From Cantharellus purpuraceus (Eukaryota; Basidiomycota; Agaricomycetes; Cantharellales; Hydnaceae): a stretch of DNA of 64,000 bases. This document shows, one piece after another, positions 32,764 to 43,644 of this stretch; position 1 is the stretch's first letter, and every line of letters begins with the position of its first letter. A program made the position numbers and the translations under genes. The DNA lies in the NCBI GenBank assembly GCA_025174535.1, contig JALBUN010000005.1:682001-746000 (forward strand). Direction: 5' to 3'. The notes under the pieces were generated by a model that had not been told where the DNA came from, ran no database searches, and saw nothing but the letters and a program-made list of their open reading frames with translations.

Positions 32764-34045
32764 TGATGAGCCAGGACACATCGAGGACGTATATCAAATC
32801 ACTTTGACAGTCAAACTCTGCCAGTGTATCAAACCTTTAAAGCACTGCAACTCCCTCTCTGCCTCATTCTCTATTTCTAGCCATCGATTGTCACTCGTGT
32901 TTCATCACCATCGATCATTATCAGCCGTCTATTCACACCAATCCTTTCATCATCATTCACATGGCTTCCAATTCTATTCCTCTCTCCAATCTCTCTTCTA
33001 ATAATAATACGTCACACTGGTCTCTGGACATGGAGGACTATCAAAAATACGCTGAGCTCCACAGGCATGTTAAGCCACCTCCACATGTCAAAATACTTCC
33101 AAAACTCTTTCAACATCCAAGATCCCCACCTTATCCCCCTCATGCCATTGGCAATCCCATATTCTTTCACAATTCCATTGAACCATATACATTCCTTGGC
33201 ATTTCATCTCTATATTGTAACACGGATAGAAGAGTTGAATGTGAGGTAGAGTTTCAGTCACCATCACTGACCTATCCTCCCACTTCAATCCAACTCAGGT
33301 TACATCATGCCAGGCAAAGGGATTGAATACCCTTGGAATGGGATACCATATGGAGATGGATCACCAAGACAATAAGGATTTGTTGTGGTTGCTGACTGAA
33401 GTCCTCATGTGACTCAGGGTCAACTTACCTTTGGAGCCGTAGGGAAGATGGTATTGGTGGATGTTTCTATTGTTCTTTTATATGACTCACCCCTGTTTTT
33501 TTTTTTTTCTTTTAATTCATTCATACATGAATTACTCATCCTTGTTCTATTTTTGGTTCTTTTATTACTCATCATCTCCTATTCTACCCCTATCTGTCGC
33601 TTCATTTCTCCTTGATTTCCCCATTAGTAGTTCAACTTCACATGCTTTGTCAGCTGGCTTGATCAGCATTTCTTGCATCATATTGCATCATTTGCTCCAC
33701 ATATTGTGTTGTTATGCCCTGGGGATTTGTATATAAAAGGGCAGTTTTCGCCTTTGGAGAAATCAATCAATAAGTTTTCAGTCAACACTCTAAAGTCAAA
33801 GTCCACGCTCTAAAGTCTACGCTCTACACTCTACATCACAATCCATCAGCTCTACACTGAGGTAAAACACCTTGGTTCAATAATCAGATTTCCCCTCTCC
33901 ACCAAGAGGTCACTGTTCTTGAAACCACTCTTTGCACTCCTCCCAACCGGGCTCCCCATCATCCTCCAGTCACAGAGCACGATCAACCATCTTGCCAGAA
34001 AGTCCCAGAGCGCAATCTACCATCTTGACCATCCTTTTCACTCCC
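32764..34045 (+). mobile_element. LTR-C copy 3, 3'-truncated, with broken open frame
   Basis: It starts TGATGAGCCAGGACACATC and matches LTR-C until about 34040, where it joins A2 pol. The internal frame (32961-33326) is cut after 121 codons by TGA where the other copies have CGA. TATAAAA is at 33732-33738. About 330 bp of the 3' end are missing, removed with the 5' half of A2. Confidence 0.8.
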
Positions 34046-36459
34046 CAGAACACTGACCATACAATCTCAAGATTGAGTTGGATGACAACTCCACACCTCT
34101 GCTTGGCCCTATCTACTCACTATCCCAAAAAGAGCTACTGGCTTTCCGAACATTCATAGACAAGAACTTGGCCACAGGCTTCATTCACCCATCCCTATCC
34201 CCCCATGGATCTCCGGTCCTATTTGTCAGCAAAAAGGATGGATCACTCCGTCTATGCGTCGACTTCCATGGACTTAACAAGATCACCAAGAAAGACCGAT
34301 ACCCAATACCCCACACCACAGACCTACGCGAGAGCCTGCGAAAGGCTAAGATCTATTCCAAAATAGATCTCTGACATGCCTACCATCTAGTCCACATCCG
34401 AGAAGGTGATGAGTGGAAGATGACTTTCCACACTTGATATGGATCTTCTGAATGGTGCGTCATGCCCTTCAGACTAACCAATGCTCCAGCCACCTTCCAG
34501 AGGTTCAAGAATGGTACCTTTGCCGACCTCCTCGATGTTACCGTCCTTGTTTACTTAGATGACATTTTGGTATATTTGGATGATGAAGAAGAGCATTGGA
34601 CACATGTCTGAGAAGTACTCTGACGTCTCCGAAAATATGGCCTCTTCGCCCATGCCAACAAATGCAAATTCCACTCCAACTCAGTCAAGTATCTAGGCTA
34701 TATCCTCTCCCTGGCAGGACTGACAATGTCTGATGACAAAATCAAAGCCATACAGGAATGGCCAGAACCATGGAAAGTCAAAGACGTACAGTCCTTCCTG
34801 GGGTTCACCAACTTCTACCGCCGCTTCATTTACAGCTACTCCCATATCACCATTCCGCTCACCCAACTTACTAGGAAGGGTATCCAATGGAATTTCACAT
34901 CAGATCGGAGGTAAAGGCCTTCTTCAAGGTCTCAAAGCTCTGTCTACATTCATCAGTGACTCATTGGGTTCCAGACGTTCCTATCCTATTAGAGACCAAT
35001 GCCTCCGACTATGTGCTTGCCGTGATCCTGTCCATCATCCAGAGAGATGATGGACAAGTCCATCCAATCGCTTTTCACTTGTGTACATTTACACCCCCCG
35101 AACTGAACTATGACGTCCATGACAAAGAGCTCCCCCGATGCCAACAGTCTCTGACTCCAAGTTTTGGTATTACCATGATCACCTGATCTCCGGCCATTTT
35201 GGGCAAAATCACACACAAGGGTTAATCCGACAAGACTACATATGGCCAAAAATGCGAGAATACATTCAACACTACTGTAACTCTTGTACCACCTGTATGC
35301 GCTCAAAATCACAAAGGCACAAACCCTACAGAATGCTTAAGCAACTTCTGGTCCCAGAGTGACCATGGAACTCCATCTCCATGGATTTCATAGAGAAACT
35401 CCCCCCATCGCTCAGATATGACACCATACTCGTGATTGTTGACAGGTTCACTAAACAGTCACTATTCATTCTGATGCACGACACTATCACCTCCACCTCA
35501 CTAGCTAAGTTGTTCGTTCTCCATGTATTCTCTAAACATGGAGTCCCATCGCATGTCACATCCAATCAAGGCTCGGAGTTCATCTCCTCCTTCTTCCGCA
35601 CATTAGGAAAGGCTCTCAACATGAAGCTTCATTTCACCTCCAGATACCATCCTGAAGGAGATGGACAAACGGAACAAATGAATCAGTCCCTGGAACAATA
35701 TCTCTGAGTCTATTGTAACTATCAACAAGACAACTGGGCTGACCTACTTCCGATGGCAGAGTTTGCCTACAACAACGCTCTGAATACAACTACTGGTGTC
35801 TCTCCGTTCTTTGCTAATAAAGGCTACCATCCGAACATCTCCATCCACCCGGAGAAGGAACTCACCTCCACCAAAGCCCACCAATTTGTAACTGACCTTG
35901 ACCAACTACACCAACATCTCCGAGAAACAATCTCCAATGCCCAGAAACAATACCAAGTCTCTGCAGACCGATGCTGCATTCCGGCTCTGGACCTGCAAAT
36001 CAGAGACAAAGTATTTGTCAAGGCTGAACACTTCCAGACCACCTGTCCATTGAAGAAACTCTCTGAGAAATACTTAGGTCCTTATGAGGTCATTGCTCAC
36101 GCAGGCAGCAGGTCCTTCACCCTCCACCTCCTGACCACTTCCAAGCAGTTCACCCAGTCTTCCATATATCAATGCTTGAACCTGCTACTACAAACAAGAT
36201 CTCCAGTCGCACCCAACCTCCACCTCCTCCAATCATCATCAAAGGAGATAACAAATATGAGATATCTGAGATCCTGGACTCGAAGATCAATCGTCGGTAC
36301 AAGTGCAAGCTCCAGTACCTAGTCAAATGGACTGGATACGAAGGCACCAATGAAGAGTCCACATGGATCTCCACATCCAAACTCGACCACATATCCAAAT
36401 CCATCTCCAATTTGCACTCCACTTATCCAGACAAACCTGGCCCTCTTATGAATCTTTGA
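34046..36459 (+). pseudogene. A2 pol remnant: RT, part of RNase H, integrase, chromodomain
   Basis: It starts in the protease-RT linker (PYNLKIELDD), then RT with [12 protein letters not shown] and VYLDDILVY (about 34,550). RNase H stops after NYDVHDKELP near 35,130, where about 515 bp are missing compared with A3 (47,540-48,055), and resumes at the integrase zinc region (HDHLISGHFGQNHT, CNSCTTC), SMDFIEKLPP, NQGSEFISSFF. It ends with the chromodomain YEISEILDSKINRRYKCK (about 36,260-36,440). Many TGA stops. Confidence 0.88.
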
Positions 36460-36616
36460 GTTCCATTACTGATGCTAATTCTATTATTTCACATGATCAT
36501 TTCATTACAAAGTCACAAAGGAAATTACAAGTCTACCCAAACTCCAAAGGAATTTCACTCCACCCCATTTTTCTCCACTCTGAAATATTACAATCAAATC
36601 ATTTTCATTTTTTAAG

Positions 36617-38640
36617 TTATACATTGTGTTTCCTTTTTCCCTTCCCCTTGTCTACCTCAGGCTCCATCTCCGACTCATCATCACTCTCTACATCCAACAC
36701 CCAATCTTTCTCATCCCCCATGTCTGAATCCTCGTCCAAGGGGGCCATGAACTTCCACAGCTGCTGCAACTCAGCAGTCCGCCAACCCTCCAGAACCTCC
36801 TTCCATTTCATCGTCTTCACCAACTCCACTAACAACCCCTCTGTCTGCCAGAGGTGCTCCGACTGAAGGTTAACCAGCCGGATAAGCTGGCCCACAGTAC
36901 TGTTGGGCACAGAGACGCACCCTGTACCTGCGCCAGTTGTTGCTCCTTCCAATCCAACACCATTACCCCCAGCTGCCACAGCACCCATCTCCGTCTGCCA
37001 CTTTTTGGTCGGATGACCTTCTGATTCTTTCTCCGCCCCTCCTTGTACCACTAGTCAGGGCTTGACGCTCCAACTTTGGGGATTGAACTTTCCATCGATC
37101 CTACACCCTCCTTTCCAACCCCGACAATGATCGCAGGACCGAAGGTGGCGAGTTGGGCCAGTGGGTCATATACACTCCATGCCTGTGTCATGACACAAGT
37201 CGCAAATCATGCCAGGCCTGCCAAATGGCTCCATCGGGGCCAGAGCCTTGGGCGGTCCGCTCCTTCTTGACGCAGCCTCCAAGTGCTCCCTCTCCTCCTC
37301 CTTGTCCTGCTGTTGTCAGGGTTCAAATGAGTCATATTCTATTTTTAGTATTTTCTCTTGACGCCCCTATCAGCACAGCCTGTCAGGGTGCGTCTCCCCT
37401 ATTTCATTGCCCCTATCACTTCCCCTATCCTTCCTCCCTATTATTCCCCTATCTTGGTTCTCCTATCTGTCTCCATCATTTAGTATAAAGACTCGCCTTG
37501 GTGCAGTGTGATCCCCTCAGCTTGATCTCTGAGGATATCCACTGTACCAGGTAAGTCCCATGTATTTATCAGAAACAGCTGTATAGACTGAGGATATCCG
37601 CTGTACCAGCTGGCATTATCTCTTATTGGCTCTCATCTATTGAGTATCTTGTAGTTGTGGCCTCGTCATCAGCATCGCCCTCACAGCTGTTTCGCCACCG
37701 CCTTCTCCATCTCATGCTTGTGGATCTGGATCACTGACCTAGCAACACGCAGCTCCTTCTTATGAGTCGCCAATATGCGATTCTCCACCTTGCACCATAT
37801 GACCCTCCGATCCGCCTCCCGCTTCTCCGTATCAGCACTCAGGTGCGCCTTCAATGAAAAGATCACAACCTCAAGGTTTTTCTTGGTGGTAGCAGCATAG
37901 AGCTCCACCCTTTTGCAAGCTTCAACTGCAGCTACCCAAGCCATCTCCTCATAACAATTCGAGGTGGGATCCGGCTCCATATCTGTCCTGACATCCACAC
38001 CTGCCTCAGGCTCTGCATTTGTGTCGAGCTCCATGTTGGTATTGGGATCCGCCTCTACTTCTGCCCTCTCCACCTCTGCCACGTCATCTTCCTCAGCCAC
38101 ACCCACCGCAAATAACGGCCGTGACCGCAGATGTAACGGCGAGTCCACTGGAGGGACAGTTGTTGGACGGGTTGACTCCATCTGTGTGATTGAGATAATG
38201 GTGACCTTGGGGGTTCCCACCCATATTGGCACACTCAGACTCCCCGAGTGACTAGTCGCCCCTGCCCCAGTCACCTCCTCTTCTACCTCCATGGTGGCTT
38301 CTAGCTCATGTGCCTGCTCTTCTACTTCCTTCAGCCTCATGGCCTCCATTGCAGCCGCAAGCTCCCTGACCCTGCGGGCTTGCTTGGCTTTTGCTTCTTC
38401 CTCCTTCCTTCTCTGTTCCACCTCCGCCTCCTCCTTCCATCTCCACTCCTCCTCCTCCTCCTTCCATCTCCACTCCTCCTCCTCCTCCTTCCATCTCCAT
38501 TCCGCCTCCTCCTCCTCCTTCCATCTCCGTTCTGCCTCCTCCTCCTCCTCCTTCCGTCTCCGCTCCTCTTCCTCTTCCTTCCATCAGGCCAAGAGCAACT
38601 GCTCGAGCTCAGCCACACTCATGTTTGCCAAAGGGTTTGA
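36617..38640 (-). pseudogene. antisense Zn2Cys6 accessory gene of A2 (broken)
   Basis: On the minus strand it begins near 38640 (MSNPLANMSVAELEQLLLA), followed by TGA where A1 has CAA; a coiled coil of E/R/K repeats follows. It carries the central region (ELYAATTKKNLEVVIFSL), is split by LTR-J at 37314-37685, and continues with a degraded cysteine cluster and the acidic end PEVDKGKGKRKHNV at 36617. Several Cys codons of the cluster region are mutated or shifted. Confidence 0.78.
37314..37685 (+). mobile_element. solo LTR-J (372 bp)
   Basis: TGTCAGGG to CCCTCACA with a 5-bp duplication gctgt (37309-37313 and 37686-37690). A TATAAAG box lies at about 37482. It contains an internal duplication of about 67 bp (GGATATCC..CTGTACCAG present twice) that the second copy at 40080-40384 lacks. 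Confidence 0.85.
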
Positions 38641-38784
38641 CATCATTGAGGATAAGACCTCAATCACGCCCCTCCTTTTATATGTCTCCACACCCCCAGT
38701 ATAACTCCGACTGTGCCCAACCGTCTCACCTATTCAATCCACAGACATGAGGCCTCAGGGGCTTGGCCTTAAATGGAGAGATAC

Positions 38785-39415
38785 TGTTATGACTATATTC
38801 ATTAATGCCCAGATCCCCATCCAATCAGATCCCCACACATATGAAATCTATACTCCATTTGGAAACCATCACATCTCCATTTATCTGTCCGATTGCCACT
38901 GCCGAATCTTGCCCATCCATGTCCAGTTCCAATTGATGCATCACCATCACCATAGGAACCCAGACATCTGTCCCCATCAGACTTGGACATATTCATGTAA
39001 GGCCGTCAGCCTCAGAGACCCATCACCAGAGTAATTATTATTAGATTTCAAATATGTATTTAAGTTGCCCAACTGGGGACTTCATTCCCCAGTTTGAATA
39101 TTGAATCACACCTAGTTCCTAAGTCCAATCCTAATCATCTAAGTCATACTCCGTCTCCAAAATCTTGGACACTGGTATTAGTGAGGGTGCAGCGCATAAG
39201 CTGAAGCCAAGTCCGTTCTGACCCCCACAATGCACCCCGATTCCCGCTCTGACTCCAACCCAAACCCAACCCAATCTCCAACCCAATCTCCAACCCAATC
39301 TCCAACCCAATCTCCAACCCAATCTCCAACCCAATCTCCAACCCAATCTCCAACCCAATCTCCAACCCAATCTCCAACCCAATCTCCAACCCCCAATCAG
39401 ACCTAGTGTGTAACA
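38785..39415 (+). mobile_element. 3' LTR of A2 (LTR-A, 631 bp)
   Basis: TGTTATGACTATATTC to CTAGTGTGTAACA, preceded by the polypurine tract TTAAATGGAGAGATAC. A hairpin AACTGGGG (39071-39078) / CCCCAGTT (39087-39094) sits about 25 bp after TATTTAA and overlaps the self-priming sequence CAGTTTGAATAT (39090-39101). Confidence 0.9.
39267..39386 (+). repeat. 12-bp tandem repeat, 10 units (CAACCCAATCTC)
   Basis: Ten near-perfect units near the 3' end of LTR-A. Other LTR-A copies have fewer or different numbers of a related unit, so this block accounts for much of the LTR length variation. Confidence 0.93.
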
Positions 39416-40079
39416 CCCACTACAATCCATTGATTGACTGGGTATTGGGCAGTATCTTGTTCCAAACTCCAATAGAGACTAAATTCTTGGTGCCATCTGA
39501 GTTGGCAGCTTCAGCACCACTCAACTCCATAACTCCATCTCCACTTGTTGCTCCAAAAATTGCTTTCATCAATGCAGCAGCCTCTGCCCATGACTCTACC
39601 CAAGTCAACGCACAAACATTCAAGTTGTTCATCTCCTCCACAGTTCCAAAGAACTCTGAGGGCCCTCCAGTCGACATGAAGAATGTTCCAGCTGAATATC
39701 ATGAATTCAAAGACATTTTTAGCAAAACTCATGCTGACACCCTACCCACTCACAAGCTGTATGACCTGAAGATCAAAATGGAAGATGGAACATCTCCTCC
39801 TTTTGGTCCAATCTACTCTTTGTCTCAGAGCAAACTCCAGGCTCTTCAAGAATTCATTGATGAGCATTTATCATATGGTTTCATCTGGCCAACCTGTTCT
39901 CCAGGCAGTGCTCTAGTCCTTTTCATTCAGAAAAAAGATGGCTCTCTCTGACTCTGTTTCAATTTCAGAGGACTCAATAAAATCACCAAAAAGGACCATT
40001 ATTCACTTCCTCACATCTCTGATCTCCTTGACAGCCCCAGAAAGGCTCAATTCTTCACCAAAATTGATCTCTGGCATGC

Positions 40080-40384
40080 TGTGAGGGCTATGCTGAATGA
40101 CAAGGCCACAACCACAAGATACTCAATAGATGAGAGTCAATAAGAGATAATGCCAGCTGGTACAGCGGATATCCTGAGAGATCAAGCTGAGGAAACCATG
40201 CTGCACCAGGCAAAGTCTTTATACTAGATGACACAAGGAATAGGGGAACCAAGATAGGGAAACAATAGAGGAAAGATAGGAGAGAGATGGGAGAGAGATA
40301 GGAGAGTGCACCCTGACAGACTGTGCTGATAGGGGTGATAAGAAAGGTACTAAAAATAGAAACTGAATTATATGAACCCTGACA
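40080..40384 (-). mobile_element. solo LTR-J (305 bp) in B2 RT
   Basis: Reverse of the copy at 37314-37685, TGTGAGGG to CCCTGACA on the plus strand, with exact duplication catgc at 40075-40079 and 40385-40389. It has one copy of the internal 67-bp unit. Confidence 0.88.
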
Positions 40385-40514
40385 CATGCTTACCACCTTG
40401 TCCAGATTCACAAAGGTGACAAATGGAAAACTGCATTCCACACTCACTATGGCTCATTCAAGTGGTGCACTATGCCCTTTGGACTTACCAATGCTCCAGC
40501 AGCATTCCAGCATC

Positions 40515-41848
40515 TGTTTTGGAACCCGCAAAATTATGGTGTTAGGGCAAACTCTAAATCACCACAATTCCGTGAATGAACAGCTGAGAAGAATATCAAA
40601 TCCTACTGCAGCACAACTCCAGAAACAATTTAACGTTTGTACTTTGGTTACAATCCGTTGTAATGGTCAATGCAGACGATACACAGGAAGGTAATACGTT
40701 TCTTAGCAGTAGGGAATGAATAAGACTTCCAGAGTCTAGAGTTCACGGACGCTTAGGGGTCCAGATATTCCAAAAAGAGGGGAATGCACTTAGAGGCTAG
40801 AGGAAGTAGGTGGATGAATCCAACCGTCCAACCAGTGGCACTCAGAAGCGGGTAACAGCAATGTGTGAAGTAGTCTAGCAACTGCTTCACACGAGTTCAA
40901 GATCCTAATGCTCTGCAAAGGCAGTACACACTAGTAACTTAAACAAGAGCACTAATGGCAGGACTATTGACAGACAATCTCACCCTGTAGATTCGTAGTC
41001 ATGCGAGGTAGATACTACACTCACGCCCAAAGCAGGACAATCACTACTTCGAGTGCAATCGAATACAGTTACACAACTGTAAGCGACCCTTGAACTGGAC
41101 AATCAACAGTTACTGAGATATAGAGGATGACACTGTATGTCACTCTAGTCACACTGATGTGCAGATGATGGGGTAGAAAATGGTTATTTATTCAGAGGCA
41201 GAATGGGCTCCTTTTATATTGTATTTACAGGAGCTGACTAATACTACTGGAAACTTCTACCTATTAATAGATGGAAACTACTGGAAGCTAGTGGAATATG
41301 TGAGAAGGGGGTGGAAGTTTCCTAGCCAATGAGCTGCTTGGATTTGCTCTGACTCATGGCATGAGTCACCATTACTCAAATAACTCGGTCAATACTTCGT
41401 TTCCCAGGCTGATCAGCACAGCTATAGGTAGGCACAGCTTCTATTGAACTCTCCACTGAAAATGGAGTCAGGAGGTGCAGTGGTTGTGAAGATATTGAGC
41501 ATTTACTGGCAGTGGTGACCAGATTGAGTCGGAGATTGAAATGAGTCATGTGATCGAAAATGAGTCAGTTGTCCAGGTGACTCCGGCTGACTTTGGGGCT
41601 GCTGACATCTGCGAAGGTTTGTGGGTCCATGTGGGTCCCAAAACTTCGCCCAGCAGAACAATAAGTTTGTAGACTCATTTCTGCATGGAAAATTCCCGAA
41701 AAATTATGAAAAAATAGAGAATATTTGAATGGCCCTGAATCAAGAGAAAGCAGCACATATATGCTGATATTTTAAGGCCATGAAGCGAAATTGTACAGTT
41801 TCGGGACTTTAAACAAGGTCTTTTTAAGGGAGGACCAGTTCCCATACA
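40515..41848 (-). mobile_element. LTR-G variant (1,334 bp) in B2 RT
   Basis: On the minus strand it runs TGTATGGGAACTGG to GGTTCCAAAACA, with exact duplication gcatc at 40510-40514 and 41849-41853. The half near 40515-41100 is nearly identical to the two other G copies; the other half is diverged. Because both flanks match, this copy did not take part in the inversion. Confidence 0.88.
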
Positions 41849-42730
41849 GCATCTTATGAACAGCATCTTCTCTGACGTCCTGGATATATGCATCCTTGTA
41901 TACTTGGATGATATCCTGATATACTCCAACAACTCCAAAGAACACAGCAAACATGTCTGTGAAGCCCTTCTCCAACTCCAGAAGCACAAGCTGTATGCTT
42001 GAGCCAACAAATGTTCTTTCCATGAGAACACAGCCAAGTACCTCAGATATATATTGTCTCCAAACAGACTTACTATGGACTCCAGCAAAGTTCAGGTAAC
42101 ACAAGATTGGCCAGAACCTCACAAAGTCAAGGATGTGCAATCCTTCTTAGGATTTGCCAACTTTTATAGATGTTTTATATTCAACTACTCCAATCTCACA
42201 GTTCCACTAACACATCTAACTTGTAATGGAACTCTGTGGGAGTTCTCAGACTTCTGTTGGACATCCTTCAAAATGTTAAAGAGAGCTTTCATCACAGCTC
42301 CAGTCTTAGCACAATGGAACCCTGGATCTCCAATCATTGTAGAAACCACTGCCTCTGATTATGTACTTGCGGCCATTCTTTCAACTGTCTCTCCAACAGA
42401 CAATGAGGTCCATCCAATAGCTTTCCACTCCTGGACTTCACTCTGGTGGAGCTCAAATATGATGTCCATGATAAAGAATTACTCACAATCTTTGAAGCTT
42501 TCAAGTCCTTGTGACATTATCTTGAAGGATCTCCAACTCTGGTCAATGTCATCACAGACCACAAGAACCTTGAATACTTTTTGACTACCAAACTTCTCAC
42601 ACAGCAGCAAGCCTGCTGGTCTGAATTCATTTCCCAGTTTAATCTGGTAATCCATTTCTGTCCTGGCAAACTCAGTACAAAACTGGACTCATTCACTAGA
42701 TGATGGGACATCTATCCTACAGAGGGAGGG

Positions 42731-43555
42731 TGTTAAGGACTGTTACGTGGGGTTCAAAGGAGTAACTGGAGTTCAGCTGCTAGTGATAAAAGGAGAGGGG
42801 ACTTAACTGTTCCAGTTCAACTGGAGACAGAACAGAGCAATAACTATTGAGTCAGATTGAGTGGACTTGGCTTCAACTTATGTGTTGCGCCCCCTTGGAC
42901 CATTGGTCCAGTATTTCAGAATTCAGAGTATGGAGTTGGATCAAGGATCCTGAGTTCGACTTGTCAAGAAGATAGAGGCCAAACTTAGTCAATATACAAA
43001 CTGCTGTAACATACAGAGAATAGCCCATATAAGTATGTGACAAATTGAATGATAAAACTGAAGTGAGAGAACAATAAGACAGATATGGAGTACAACACGG
43101 AAAGGAATTTGGAGTTTGGACCAAAGTCCAGACTAAAACTAAGCAATATAAAAGATGATGGTTTGTTGTTAATGGGTGCCTTAGTTCACACTGTTACACA
43201 GAACTCAACCAAGTGTATTGGTTGGGCGATGTGCTGTACAGTGTGGCAGTTACTAAGTTCTGTCTACTATATGTGGACCCACACGTGTACTTGGGTCCAC
43301 TGGCTTACATAATAACTATACATATGCACCCTATGGGCACATATATCTATCAAGAAGTCAGCATTCCTTAATGGAATGCTACATACATTAATTATAACTA
43401 TCTAGCTATATACTATAGTAAGTAAGTACCTTGGGTACTTACATTTGTTGTAACCCATAAGAAGAAACTACTTATAAAGAGAACAATAGTGGAGTTCAGG
43501 GTTGATGGAAATGGAGTTAACAGAGGTGGAGATGATGGAGGTGGAGATAGAGCCT
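42731..43555 (-). mobile_element. LTR-B in B2 pol, carrying a 275-bp insertion
   Basis: Reverse-oriented LTR-B starting TGTTAAGGACTG at 42731. Its last 37 bp are at 16755-16791, beyond the inversion. A 275-bp insertion lies at 43169-43443. At 43555 it is interrupted by another LTR-B (43556-43644, duplication agcct), itself interrupted by LTR-G. Confidence 0.78.
43169..43443. mobile_element. 275-bp non-LTR insertion with 7-bp duplication
   Basis: It breaks the constant LTR-B sequence GGTTTGTTGTAACCC. tttgttg is present at 43162-43168 and 43444-43450. The insert runs TTAATGGGTGCC to GGGTACTTACA and holds a hairpin GTGGACCC..GGGTCCAC near 43275-43302. It has no coding frame. It may be a small non-autonomous DNA element; class not determined. 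Confidence 0.6.
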
Positions 43556-43644
43556 TGTTACATCCTGTAACACCAAGTCCGATCTCCAGATCTCCATCTC
43601 CTTCATCTCCATTATCTGTCAACTCCACCTCTGTCAACTCCACC
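43556..43644 (+). mobile_element. LTR-B fragment, other half at 16792-17304
   Basis: TGTTACATCCTGTAACACC to CAACTCCACC, ending at the LTR-G insertion. Flank agcct (43551-43555) matches 16787-16791 in complement; ccacc (43640-43644) matches 17300-17304 in complement. Confidence 0.85.

Larger units (their letters stand above)
39416..42730 (+). pseudogene. B2 pol remnant (protease end to RNase H)
   Basis: It begins HYNPLIDWVLG (protease end), then the linker and RT ([36 protein letters not shown]), is interrupted by LTR-J (40080-40384), resumes [15 protein letters not shown] and [13 protein letters not shown], is interrupted by LTR-G' (40515-41848), and resumes with LDDILIYSN, VQSFLGFANFYRCF and RNase H. 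It stops at DIYPTEGG where an LTR-B is inserted; the next part is the fragment at 16754-16594. The frame matches B1 (59,962-59,072 minus). Confidence 0.85.

Noticed and set aside
38306..38750. Pro/Ser-rich or Gly-rich frames opposite the coiled coil (also at 23000-23425 and 50741-51295)
   Set aside because: They are the reverse or shifted readings of the GAG/GAA/CGG-rich coiled coil of the accessory gene.
39131..39472. Frames of GWRL or GDWV repeats (minus strand)
   Set aside because: They are the 12-bp tandem repeat of LTR-A read in frame; not proteins.
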